A stretch of 64,000 bases of DNA from Nematopogon swammerdamellus (taxonomy: Eukaryota > Arthropoda > Insecta > Lepidoptera > Adelidae), in assembly GCA_946902875.1 (NCBI GenBank), contig OX336348.1:15401741-15465740 (forward strand), written 5' to 3'. Positions 9,919 to 20,455 of the stretch are shown piece by piece. The translations under genes were made by a program, and so were the position numbers. The notes under the pieces are model-generated. The model was not told the DNA's origin. It saw only the letters and a program-made list of their open reading frames with translations, and did no database searches. Numbering within the stretch: position 1 is the first letter of the stretch; the number at the start of each line of letters is the position of its first letter.

Positions 9919-11965
9919 AACTACGAAGAGCCTATATTCCTGTGTGAGTGTGCTGATGCTGTCGCAGCTAAATGCGCAGCTTATCGTGCATGGTCGCGCG
10001 CTCGTGCCGGACGTGATTCAAGCGTATCCGAACTGAAGAAGGAATACAACCGCCTCTCCAGATTCTGCAAAAGGGTTATTGCCAGGGCCAAATTTGACCA
10101 CATCGGCAGAATCGGCGATAGGCTGAACCAGCACCCAACTGGGAGCCGTGAGTTTTGGTCTCTCGCCAAATCTGTTGAGTCGAATTTCTGCCGCTCCTCT
10201 TTTCCACCTCTGCAGTGTCCTGTAGGCTCACTTGTCCACTCCGCAAATGAGAAAGCCGACTTACTGGTATCTCTCTTTGCGGGGAACTCAAACCTGGACG
10301 TTGGGGGTGCCACTCCCTCATTCATACCTAGGTGTGAGAACTCCATGCCGGAAGTGCAGTTTCGACAACGGACTGTACGGGCGGAGCTTCCTTCCCTAGA
10401 CGTCAGGAAAGCGAGTGGGCCGGATAGGATTCCTGCATTGGTGTTAAAAAGGTGTGCTCCCGAGCTGGCTCCAGTGCTGACGCGCCTATTCCGTCTCTCC
10501 TACTCAAATAGAAATCTGCGTTTGTGCAAGCGGTCCCCAAAAAGGGTGACTGCTCAAACCGTCAAACTACCGACCTATAGCAATTACCTACCTTCTCTGT
10601 AAGGTGATGGAGCGCATTATCAATGCGCAGCTCATGAAGTACTTAGAGACGAATGACCTCATCAGCGATCGGCAATACGGCTTCCGGCCAAAACGATCCG
10701 CTGGTGATCTCCTAGCGTACGTCACTCACCTTTGGGGAGAATCGCTTGAAGGTCATGGTGAATCCTTGGCAATTGGCCCTGATATTGCGAAGGCATTTGA
10801 CCGGGTTTGGCACAAGTCGCTTTTAGGCAAATTGCCGGCTTACGGACTTCCTTCTGGCCTCTGTGACTGGGTCGCCGACTTCCTACATGGGCGTAGCATT
10901 CAGGTCCTAGTGGACAGTTGCTCGTCGGACGCCATGTCAGTGAACGCCGGCGTACCATAAGGATCTGTGTTGTCACCCATATTCTTCTGCATATCAATGA
11001 TATGCTGTCTCTGGGGAACATACATTGTTATGCAGATGACAGTACGGCACACGGATCCTACACCAGTCACCCTTCAGACAGTCGGGATGTTGTGGATGAG
11101 AAGAGGCGAGTCTGAGCTCGAATACACACTCGGCTCTATTTCCGAATGGGGCCGTAGTAATTTGGTCGAGTTCAAGGCTTCCAAGACACAAGTTTGCGCG
11201 TTCAGTGCGAAGAGAACGGCGTTCACACCGGCTCCTTCCTTCCAAGGCACGTCGCTTAAATTAAGCAAACACCTCGGGGTCCTCGGAGTCGAACTGTCGC
11301 ACGACCTGAACTTTCGTCGCCATACTGAGGGGAAGGCCAAGCTGGTTTCTTAAAAGCTGGGCGTACTCAATAAGGTGCGACGGTACTTCAAGCCGGACCA
11401 AAAGATGCTTCTGTATAAATCGCAGATCAGGTCCTGATTGGAGTACTGCTCGCACTCTGGCTCGGCTCGGCTCGGCTCTGCCAAATACCAGTTTGCGCCT
11501 CTGGACTCAATCCAGCGTCGAGCCGTGCGACTAGTGGGTGACCCCGAAGTGTCCTGCGATCTTGAACCACTGCAACACCGTAGGGATGTCGACTCCCTAA
11601 GGGTGTTCTATCGCTTATTCCATGGGGAGTGCTTGGAGGAGCTGTTTAATGCGACCCCGACGTCCCCTTTCCACCTTCGCACCATGCGCACTGGGCAGGG
11701 ATCCCTACACGCTGAACTTACCGCGGATGCGTACCAATCGGTTCTGCAGATCATTCTTCTACAGAACCGGTAAACTCTGGAACGCTCTCCCTGCCCATAT
11801 ATTTCCCCCCAAGTACAGTCTCGGGTCCTTCAAGAGGGGCGTGAATGGGCACCTGTCAGGCCGGCATGGCATTCGCAACCCTCATGTGTGACCGAATGTC
11901 CATGGGCGTCGTTAGACACCTTGTGAGTGGCTCGGCGCCATATGTCGCGCTGTCAATAAAAAAAA
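9919..11965 (+). mobile_element. LINE-A copy 2, CR1/Jockey-like ORF2 remnant in a host intron
   Basis: Read across several frames, this is a reverse transcriptase running from the linker (FWSLAKSVESNF) through the fingers (LDVRKASGPDRIPALVLKRC, QYGFRPKRSAGDLL) and motif A (AKAFDRVWHKSLL) to motif B (NAGVP). It continues with a degraded motif C region, the GKLWNALPAHIFPPK segment and a 3' poly(A) at about 11957-11965. Frame changes or stops occur near 10602, 10960, 11353 and 11430, so it is dead. The endonuclease is absent and the copy is 5'-truncated. It lies in the intron between two muscle-gene exons, in sense orientation. Confidence 0.88.
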
Positions 11966-12028
11966 TTCCAACCTTAAGTCCTGCTGAAAACACATGTTTG
12001 TTGAAATCGTTATGTCTAAACTCACCAG

Positions 12029-12263
12029 GTGACGGACGGCGTTGAAAATACGGACCATAACACTAAGTTGAACATCACAAAGTGTATTCCCGCCAACACC
12101 GGTACTTATCGAATCCAGGCAACCAATCAATATGGCACCGATGAGGCTGAAGTCGAGATCACTGACTTCTCTGCTCCTGGCAGACCTGGTGGTCCTCTCA
12201 AGGTGGATAAAGTCACTAATAGTAGCTGCAAGCTGAGCTGGAAGAAACCTGAGGATGATGGAG
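12029..12263 (+). CDS. Twitchin/projectin-like muscle protein, exon (end of Ig, start of Fn3)
   Basis: The acceptor is CTCACCAG, the start is phase 0, and the donor is GAG|GTGAGA with a phase-1 end. The exon closes the Ig domain (TKLNITKCIPANTGTYRIQA, with the D-x-G-x-Y-like NTGTYR turn, though the usual domain cysteine pairing is not evident). It then passes through the hinge SAPGRPGGPLKV and opens a fibronectin type III domain (SCKLSWKKPEDDGG, with its conserved Trp). The Ig-hinge-Fn3 order is the standard super-repeat of twitchin/projectin. The codon split with the following exon restores Gly in the DDGGKPV sequence, strong evidence that both exons belong to one transcript. Confidence 0.87.
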
Positions 12264-12479
12264 GTGAGATCTGATGTTAATACGAGGACTTTGAAGCATT
12301 ACGAAATATCATAGCGTTCCATACCGACAGTGCCAAAGGGCCCATAGATTCCTTTCTTTGCAAGTGGTATATCCATTTACTGTCTATCAATGAAATATCT
12401 TAAAGAAATCTTTGCTGCGAAGGTGGTTTCCGACCACTACCACTTGACAATACTGATTCTTTAACGATTATGTCCACAG

Positions 12480-12677
12480 GCAAGCCAGTGACAGGATACG
12501 TAGTAGAAAAGCTGAATATTGCCACTGGTAGCTGGGAACTAGTCGACAAGACCGACGACACGGAGATGGACGTCCGTGGACTCCAAGAGGGAGAATATTA
12601 TCAGTTCAGGGTGAAGGCCGCCAATGAAGTGGGAGAATCGGAACCGCTGGAGACCCTTGGACCCATTAAGACCTATT
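12480..12677 (+). CDS. Twitchin/projectin-like muscle protein, exon (rest of Fn3)
   Basis: The acceptor is TGTCCACAG and the donor is T|GTGAGT, a strong consensus, ending in phase 1. The exon completes the Fn3 domain with VTGYVVEKLN, the GLQEGEYYQFRVKAANEVGE strand region (the tyrosine corner and the RVKAAN core are typical) and SEPLETLGPIKT. The following exon must begin in phase 1. I could not find it in the remaining 51 kb, so the downstream intron is very long, the exon is too short to recognise, or the assembly is joined wrongly. Confidence 0.87.
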
Positions 12678-13005
12678 GTGAGTTGGATGTTAATAATTTT
12701 TTCTCGAAGAGCCCACGTACGATACGTGACCGACTGACACACAAAACGTTCTACTACATTTGACCATACCGGTAAATTTGAGTTGCATGATTTTGCATGT
12801 TAAATGAATTGTTACGGGGCCATGGTAGGCCTCACGCACTCTATGTACTTGCGCGCGCTAACTACCTATCTCCCGGTGTACCGCCGGCGATCCATAATTT
12901 AGTGGACTGCCGACAGCCGCGCGTTTCCGCTTCGGAACTGGAATCGATTATTTTCTTTCCTGGGTACGAAAATAATATTCATTGTGTTTTATTAATTTCG
13001 CGATT

Positions 13006-13740
13006 TAAAAAAAGTGGCTGCCATTATTAACTTTTTAGTTACTGGACCGATTGCTTTAAAAATCTATATGTGGGTGTCTGTGTGGGCTCTGAATACGAAT
13101 CCGTTGTCAAAATTTAAAAAAATGGCCGCCATTTTGAACTTTTTTGTTATAGAGCGTTAAAACTAAAAGTTCTCTTCGCCGTTGTGTGGGCTCCACTGTC
13201 AGTGTCACTGTCAGTGCTTAAATTGGTGCTGCCAGATTGTAAAGATTATATTACCTAATAATGTATCGGTATTTACCGTAAAAAAAATACGGTAAATACT
13301 GATAATTACGGGTAAATCTGTACACATAGCAACCCTCAACGCTGTTTTGACAGGTAGACAGTGGACCCAACAGAACGGAGAAGGGAACTTTTAGTTGGAA
13401 CGCTCTCTACTGAACCGATTGCTTTCAAAATCGATATCTGGGTGTCTGTGTGCGCTCTGAATAAGAGTCCGTTGTCAAAATAAAAAAAAGTGGCCGCCAT
13501 TTTGAATTTTTTAATTACTGGACCGATTTCTTTCAAAATCGATATCTGGGTGTCTGTGTGGGCTCTGAATACGAATCCGTAGTCAAAATTTAAAAAGTGG
13601 CCGCCATTTTGAACTTTTTAGTTACTGGACCGATTGCTTTCAAAATCGATATCTGGGTGTCTCTGTGGGCTCTGAATACAAATCTGTAGTCAAAATTTAA
13701 AAAAAGTGTCCGCCATTTTGACCTTTTTAGTTACTGGCAG
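13006..13740. repeat. About 107-bp tandem repeats (degenerate)
   Basis: About five imperfect units contain GTGGCCGCCATTTTGAAC, TTAGTTACTGGACCGATTGC, AAAATCGATATCTGGGTGTC and GGGCTCTGAATACGAATCCG. One unit is interrupted around 13150-13400 by unrelated AT-rich sequence. The block runs into the left arm of the large palindrome. There is no gene between the last muscle exon and here; 12780-13000 holds nothing recognisable. Confidence 0.8.
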
Positions 13741-13759
13741 GGACCGAAAAAGGTTCAAA

Positions 13760-13980
13760 AGAACCGGTTCGTAACCGGTTCGAAAGGGGTTCGAAAGAGG
13801 TTACGGTTATTAAAGAACCGGTTTATAAAATAACTGGTTTAGGAACTGGTTTTCTGAACCGGTTTTAAAACCGATGAACCGGTTCTTCAAACGAGCCGGT
13901 TCCGCAGGTGGGTTCAAGAACCGGTTCGAGAGAACCCTTTAAGGACCAGTTTGCATGATGGTTCTGAGAACCGGTTCTCG
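13760..13980. other. AACCGGTT motif cluster, left arm
   Basis: Seven exact AACCGGTT octamers plus several one-off variants (AACTGGTT, GCCGGTT) lie within about 220 bases. AACCGGTT is the known consensus of the Grainyhead/CP2 transcription factor family. Binding is inference only. Confidence 0.6.
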
Positions 13981-14159
13981 AACCGAGCTGCATAACCGGA
14001 CTCGTTTAGGAACGGTTCGCACAGAAGAGGATTTTTTGACGAAATTTTGTATATTGGTAGGTAGCGTATATCATGGAGAATTTTTTTTTGTGGTCAAGTT
14101 CGAGTCGAGCTCGCGTAAAGAGGGTTCCGTACCATCCCGTTTTCTGTGAGAACTAGCCA

Positions 14160-14565
14160 CTTCGTCATGAACTTTTGTTTTGGTCATAACTCGAGGTGCT
14201 AGACCTATCGTGTTGGTACTCAAACGTCAGGTCTCCGTGAGATCTATCCATCTGTCACGTGAACTTTAGTTTTGGTCATAACTCGAGAACCACTGGTGCT
14301 AGACTCATTGTGTTGGTACTCAAACTTCAGGTCTCGGTGAGATCTATCCATCTGCCACGTGAACTTTTGTTTTGGTCATAACTCAAGAACCACTGGTGCC
14401 AGACCCATCGTGTTTGTACTCAAACTTCAGGTCTCGGTGAGATATATCCATCTGTCACGTGAACTTTTGTTTTGGTCATAACTCGAGAACCACTGGTGCT
14501 ATACCTATCGTGTTGGTACTCAAGCTTTAAGTCTCGGTGAGATCTATCCATCTGTCACGTGAACT
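14160..14565 (+). repeat. 100-bp tandem repeats, left arm
   Basis: Four units of about 100 bases contain TTTTGGTCATAACTCGAGAA, CCACTGGTGCTAGACC, GTGTTGGTACTCAAACTTCA and GGTCTCGGTGAGATCTATCC. The first unit lacks part of the CCACTG segment. The array continues after the solo LTR at 16499. Confidence 0.85.
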
Positions 14566-16494
14566 TGTAACGGCATTGTGAGCACACCTGAAAGGGAGCG
14601 CTGCGCCATCTGGCGGGAAGAACGCCGACGTCAACGAGCCGCGCACACACAGCCATTAGCGTACACGAAGCAGTGGGCAAGTCGGCCGACAGGCGGCGCA
14701 GCGATACCTAAATGGAAGTTTCGAGAGAGAATGGACCCGAGAGAGACATCTGACCGCCATCAACGTGGAAAGTCACGAAATTAGAAACTTGAAATTATTA
14801 TAAGCCATCGAGTAGACAAACTTGTGCAACACGGGGATAAGACCGCCGTGAGTAACGACGCACAATCACGAACACATCTGAGAGGGTAAGTACACCACAT
14901 TCAGAAGGTTTTACCTCGCCTCGGCCGTTGGGAGCAAACCCACTCCCGAGGAAATGATAAAGCGAAAACACGATGTGATTGCAGGCCTGCAGGAAACGCC
15001 CTCTCAGATCGCCGCCGACTTCTACGTGCCACGGGCGCTCTGCCTAGCGGTTCGGCGGACGCCACTCAGTCAGCTACTCACTCAGCTAATTGAAAAATAA
15101 GTAATACGGTCTCCTTCTGAGGACGGCACAGGCACCCACTCTCGACGTCCTGGTGCCGGCCGCACTGGCACGGAAAGGCGTGTGACCTCAACCCCGCGCT
15201 TCGTACCCGCCGGAGAGCCACCGCGTGGTCTGCTGAAGGAGCGCGGGAAAAGATAACCACGTGTTTCCAGAACATTCTATTGTAGTAAATGGCCGCGCCG
15301 GCCTGGGATGAAATCAGTAATAGTCATTGTCTGCCTCGATAGCTCAGTGGTGCAGACAGTCAACTGTCGCTATTGAATGTTAAGCAACGCTGGGTGCGGT
15401 CAGTACTTGGATGGGTGGAGGCTGACCGAGGTTCGGATTCCTCGTAAAACTGTAGGTCCCTTTCCTCCTAATATTACTTGGTGGTAGGGTTTAACCCGCC
15501 CGGGTTGGTACCACCGCACTGAATGAAACGTCGGTCAAAAAACGGCTATGTAAATAGTTTGTGTTTTCCGACCAGTTCAGTGTAGCCGGCACGATCAAAG
15601 GGGGAAGCACTGACATGGCACCTAGTTCACCCGGTGTTATGGGCTGAAATCACGGACGTTGTGGCTAATGTAGCCAACCGTGTCAGTTTCCATAAAAAAA
15701 AAAATATGTATAGTGCCGAGCAGTAGTGGAACGGTATGAGGCGAGACCCACTCAGGGAGCGCCGCTGGCCATAAAAAGAGTAATTTTAAGGAAATTAGTA
15801 TTTTGGACTAAAAAGAGACAGAGTGAAATTTTGTACACTTGTGTACGGACGCGCGGGCAGTGAGGCGCGCATGTGTAGGAATAGCGCTAAGTGTCAGGCA
15901 GGTCTGTCATGCCACTTTTGACAAGGAAATATTTTGGACTAAAAAAGAGACAGTGAAATTTTGTGAAATTGGGTATGGACGTGCGGGCAGTAATAGTACT
16001 AAGTGTCCGGCAGGTCTGTCATGCCATTTTAGCCATGAAATGAATGCGGACTAAAAGGAGACCTATGCATTTCGCACTTTTGTGTCAATTGTTAAATCGT
16101 AGGAAGGCGCGTCGCGACCATTAGGGTCGGCCAGTACGCCCCCCTTATTATCACCGTCCATTGGGACGAAAAAGTGACAAGAATAATTTGGACTAAAACT
16201 GAGCCAAAGGTATATTAAATCATAGCTAGCCATGAAATTGCGGTTAGGCGCTCGCCCAGCCACGAAGAGCGTCTGGCGCCCTCTAGATTAAGATTTAGGA
16301 TTAGATTGTTAGTTAATAAAAATTGATTTGATATTTCTGTGCTTAGAATAAGATTGTAGCATGTAAGATTAGGTTAAGTTGTCATTTGCGTTCGTGTTTG
16401 TCACCGTCATTTGTATACAGTAAACTGTGTAATAAATCGTGTCATAGCATTCAGCCGCTTCATTGGCCCCATGCCCAGCTCAGACACCATCACA
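14566..16494 (+). mobile_element. Solo LTR, Ty3/gypsy-like, with 4-bp target duplication AACT
   Basis: The segment begins TGTAACGGCATTGTG and ends GACACCATCACA (TG..CA). It is flanked by AACT at 14562-14565 and 16495-16498. Removing it restores the 100-bp repeat unit exactly, so this is a genuine insertion. An AATAAA signal sits at 16431-16436. Three to four copies of a segment containing TTGGACTAAAA and GAGAC repeat at 15800-16195, probably in the U3 region. It carries no internal coding region. Without the inserted SINE (15332-15704) it is about 1.55 kb. Orientation is inferred from the polyadenylation signal. Confidence 0.8.
15332..15704 (+). mobile_element. SINE with chimeric tRNA/5S head and conserved core
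   Basis: This is the most complete copy. The head has TAGCTCAGTGG (15340-15350, A-box type), then GTTAAGCAACGCTGGGTGCG and GTCAGTACTTGGATGGGTG (15379-15417), closely following the 5S rRNA internal control region, then GGTTCGGATTC (15430-15440, B-box type). The body contains GGTGGTAGGGTTTAACCCGC, then TTGGTACCACCGCACTGAAT, and ends in CAGTTTCCAT plus a 12-base A run. RNA polymerase III transcription is inferred from these boxes. It lies inside the solo LTR. Confidence 0.82.
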
Positions 16495-16498
16495 AACT

Positions 16499-17110
16499 TT
16501 AGTTTTGGTCATAACTCGAGAACCACTGGTGCTGGACCCATCGTGTTTGTACTCAAACTTCAGGTCTCGGTGAGATATATCAATCTGTCACGTGAACTTT
16601 TGTTTTGGTCATAACTCTAGAACCACTGGTGCTAGACCCATTGTGTTGGTACTCAAACTTCAAGTCTCGGTGAGATCTATCCATATGTCACATGAACTTT
16701 TGTTTTGATCATAACTCGAGAACCACTGGTGCCTCGTGGATCTCACCGAGACTTGAAGTTTGAGTACCAACACGATGGGTCTAGCACCAGTTGTTCTGGA
16801 GTTATCACCAAAACAAAAGTTCACGTGACAGATGGATATATCTCACCGAGACCTGAAGTTTGAGTACAAACACGATGGGTCTGGCACCAGTGGTTCTGGA
16901 GTTATCACCAAAACAAAAGTTCACGTGACAGATAGATAGATCTCACCGAGACCTGAATTTTGAGTACCAACACGATGAGTCTAGCACCAGTGGTTCTCGA
17001 GTTATGACCAAAACTAAAGTTCACGTGACAGATGGATAGATCTCACCGAGACCTGACGTTTGAGTACCAACACGATAGGTCTAGCACAAGTAGTTCTCGA
17101 GTTATGTATG
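16499..17110. repeat. 100-bp tandem repeats meeting head-to-head (palindrome centre)
   Basis: Units run forwards from 16499 to about 16733 and then in reverse complement from 16734 to about 17110. The switch occurs inside a unit without a spacer, giving a nearly loopless palindrome centre. Confidence 0.85.
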
Positions 17111-17274
17111 ACCAAAACAAAAGTACATGACGAAGTGGCTAGTTCTCACAGAAAACGGGATGGTACGGAACCCTCTTTACGCGAGCTTGACTCGAACTTG
17201 ACCACAAAAAGAAAATTCTCCGGGATATACACTACCTACCAATATACAAATTCGTCAAAAAATCCTCCTCTATA

Positions 17275-17600
17275 CGAACCGGTTCTTGAACGAGTCCGGT
17301 TATGCAGCTCGGTTCGAGAACCGGTTTTCAAAACCATCATGCAAACCGGTTCTTAAAAGGGTTCTTTCGAACCGGTTCTAAGAACCATTCTGCAAACTGG
17401 TCCTTAAAGGGTTCTTTCGAACCGGTTCTTGAACCCACCTGCGGAACCGCCTCGCTTGAGGAACCGGTTCATCGGTTTTTGAACCACTTCATAAAACCGG
17501 TTCCTAAACCAATTATTTTATGAACCGGTTCTTTAATCACCTTTACCTCTTTCGAACCCCTTTCGAATCGGTTACGAACCGGTTCTTTTGAACCTTTTTC
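17275..17600. other. AACCGGTT motif cluster, right arm
   Basis: Nine exact AACCGGTT octamers lie in about 325 bases, mirroring the left-arm cluster. The alternation of GAACCGGTTC with GGGTTC spacers suggests growth by slippage of a short unit. Confidence 0.6.
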
Positions 17601-17656
17601 GGTGCCTGCCAGTAACTAAAAAGTTCAAAATGGCGGACACTTTTTTTAAATTTTCG

Positions 17657-18165
17657 TTCCGCCTTAAAAATTATTAAAAATTTAGCTAAATCGGTCCAGG
17701 CGTTTTCAAGTGATGCGCTTACCAACCAGATTCCTGGTGCTGAGTATTGGGTTGGCTCTGGCTAATTGTTTTTTTTTTCATAATTTCATAACTATCTCGT
17801 AAATTTTTTAAAATATTATAAAAAATAAAATTTATGTAATAATCGGAATAAGGTTATAATGTGATAAAGGCGGACCGAAGACCACAGGGTTAGCTAGCTA
17901 TATTTTGAGCTTTTCCCCGCGGCTTCGCTCGAGTGAAATTCGAAAATGTCAAAGGCCGACCTTCGTACAGGTAATAGATGCAATGTATAGAAGAAGTAAG
18001 TCACTTAAACCGAGTCCTAATGGTGAGCTGCGTTCAGGTAAACACAGGTATCTCTATCTCTGTCGCTCTCTCTTCCTCCACTCTATCCCCTCCCTCTATC
18101 ACTCCCCCTCTCCCTCGCCCCTCTCTCACCTCCTCCTTTTCTCTCCCGCTATTAAAATAATCATC
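17657..18165. other. Gene-free stretch with element tails and a pyrimidine tract
   Basis: The part 17660-17760 (GCTAAATCGGTCCAGGCGTT, GATGCGCTTACCAACC) resembles a common insect transposon tail. The CCGCGGCTTCGCTCG segment at 17916 is the terminus of the 67-bp repeat family. The part 18060-18150 is a pyrimidine-rich CT tract, which explains a spurious proline- and serine-rich open frame. Confidence 0.5.
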
Positions 18166-18169
18166 TGTC

Positions 18170-20455
18170 CCACGTGAGGTAGGAATTCGTATGGTCACCT
18201 TAATAAAATAAAACTATTTGTCCCACATGTCGAATCGCATGGTCACCCCTCTACTAACGATTTTTTTTGTCCCACATTAAGTATGGAATCGTATGGTCAC
18301 CCTATTCAAATAGAACCATTTGTGAATGGCATGGTCATTGGTCACTTATCTACTAACTTGAATTTTTTTTTGTCCCACTTTAGTGAAGGAATCGTATGGT
18401 CACCCTATTAAAATTAGAACATTTGTCCCACATCAGGAATCGCATGGTCACCCCTCTAATAATTTTTTTTTCCACATTCGTGAAGGAATCGTATGGTCAC
18501 CCTATTAAAATAAAACCATTTGTCCCCACATGAGGAATCGCATGGTCACCCTCTACAAATTTTTTTTGGCCCATATTAGGTAAGGAATCGTATGGTCACC
18601 CTATTCAAATAAAACTATTTGGGAATTACATGGTCACCCCTCTACTAACATATTTTTTTTTGTACCGCATTATTTAAGGAATCGTACTAACTTAAAAAAA
18701 ATGCCCCAAATTAGTTAAGGAATCGTATGATCACCCTATTAAAATAAATCCATTTGGGGATAGCTTGGTCACCCCTCTACTAAAATGTTTTTTTTTTCCA
18801 TATTAGTGAAGGAATCGTCACCAATGTCACCAAGGGGCACCCTATAAAACCATTTTTTACTAATTTGAAATTTAAATCTTATGGTCACCCTATCAAAATA
18901 AAACCATTTGTCCCACATGCATGAGGAATCGCACAAATATTTTTTTCTGGCGTTCGATAATTTTTTTTGCCCCGCATTATTTAAGGAATCGTGTTGTGAC
19001 CCCTCAACTAACTTAAAAAAAATGCCCCAAATTAGTTAAGGAATCGTATGGTCACCCTATTCAAATTATTTAAGGAATCGCATGGTCTTTTTTCTGTCCC
19101 ACATTTTAAGGAATCGTATGGGCACCATATAAAACCATTTTTTACTAATTTAAAATTTAAATCTTATAGTTACCCTATCAAAATAAAACCATTTGTCCCA
19201 CATGCATGAGGAATCGCATGGTCAGCCCTGCACAAATATTTTTTTCTGGCGTTCGATAATTTTTTTTGTCCCGCATTATTTAAGGAATCGTGTGGTGACC
19301 CCTCAACTAACTTAAAAAGAATGCCCCAAATTAGTTAAGGAACCGTATGCTCACCCTATTCAAATTATTTACGGAATCGCATGGTCTTTTTTTTGTCCCA
19401 CATTTGGTAAGGAATCGTATGGGCACCCCATAAAACCATTTTTTACTAATTTGAAATTTTAATCTTATGGTCACCCTATCAAAATAAAACCATTTGTCCC
19501 ACATGCATGAGGAATCGCATGGTCAGCCTTGCACAAATATTTTTTTCTGGCGTTCGATAATTTTTTTGTCCCGCATTATTTAAGGAATCGTGTGGTGACC
19601 CCTCAACTAACCTTAAAAAAATGCCCCAAATTAGTTAAGGAATCGTATGGTCACCCTATTCTAATTATTTAAAGAATCGCATGGTCTTTTTTCTTTGTCC
19701 CACATTTGGTAAGGAATCGTATGGGCACCCTATAAAACCATTTTTTACTAATTTAAAATTTTAATCTTATGGTCACCCTATCAAAATAAAACCATTTGTC
19801 CCACATGCATGAGGAATCGCATGGTCAGCCCTGCACAAATATTTTTTTCTGGCGTTCGGTAATTTTTTTGTCCCGCATTATTTAGGGAATCGTGTGGTGA
19901 CCCCTCAACTAACTTAAAAAAAAATGCCCCAAATTAGTTAAGGAATCGTATGGTCACCCTATTCAAATTATTTAAGGAATCGCATGGTCTTTTTTCTTTG
20001 TCCCACATTTGGTAAGGAATCGTATGGACGCCCTATAAAACCATTTTTACTAATTTAAAATTTTAATCTTATGGTCACCCTTTTTTTTTTATGGATACTG
20101 ACACGGTTGGCTACATCACCTACAACATCCCTGATGTCAGCCCATAACACCGGATGAACTTGGTGCCACGTCAGTGATTCCCTTCGGTCGTGCCGGCTAC
20201 ACTGAACTGGACAGAAAACACAAACTATTTACATAGCCGTTTCGACCGACCTTTCATTCAGTGCGGTGGTACCAACCCGGGCGGGTTAAACCCTACCACC
20301 TAGTAATATAAGAAGGGAGTCATATCCCTTAGTCGCCTTTTACGACATACACGGGGAGAGATGCAGTGGGGCTATTCTTTTAAAGTAATCCTATCAAAAT
20401 AAAACCATTTGTCCCACATGCATTAGGAATCGCATGGTCAGCCCTGCACAATTGA
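18170..20455. repeat. Minisatellite with a 300-bp higher-order period
   Basis: The basic unit, about 100 bases, contains AAGGAATCGTATGGTCACCC and TTTGTCCCACAT. From about 18.9 kb it is organised into a longer unit of about 300 bases, marked by CTGGCGTTCGATAATTTTTT starting near 18950, 19248, 19549 and 19850. A SINE interrupts it at 20083-20390, and the array resumes to about 20455. All frames are closed. Confidence 0.85.
20083..20390 (-). mobile_element. SINE with conserved core, second minus-orientation copy
   Basis: It has the same structure and near-identical sequence as 8463-8784. The T run at 20083-20092 is its poly(A), and the head end is AAAAGAATAGCCCCACTGC. Array sequence on both sides (GGTCACCCT and ATCCTATCAAAATAAAACC) shows it inserted after the array formed. 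Confidence 0.8.

Larger units (their letters stand above)
13692..17656. mobile_element. Large palindromic element (arms about 1 kb), interrupted by a solo LTR
   Basis: The left arm is 13692-14565 plus 16499-16733, and the right arm is 16734-17656. They are reverse complements: the outer ends carry GTGTCCGCCATTTTGA and its complement, then the AACCGGTT-rich segment, then GGGTTCCGTACCATCCCG, then 100-bp tandem units. The symmetry centre is near 16734. The element is split by the 1.9 kb LTR at 14566-16494, whose target duplication shows the left arm was continuous before. No protein-coding frame of known type was seen. Confidence 0.8.

Noticed and set aside
15379..15417. Possible 5S rRNA gene
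   Set aside because: Only the internal promoter part is present and it is embedded in a SINE head; the outer stems of 5S rRNA are missing.
18170..20080. CRISPR-like regular repeats
   Set aside because: Units are long, contiguous and without unique spacers, in a eukaryotic context; it is a minisatellite.
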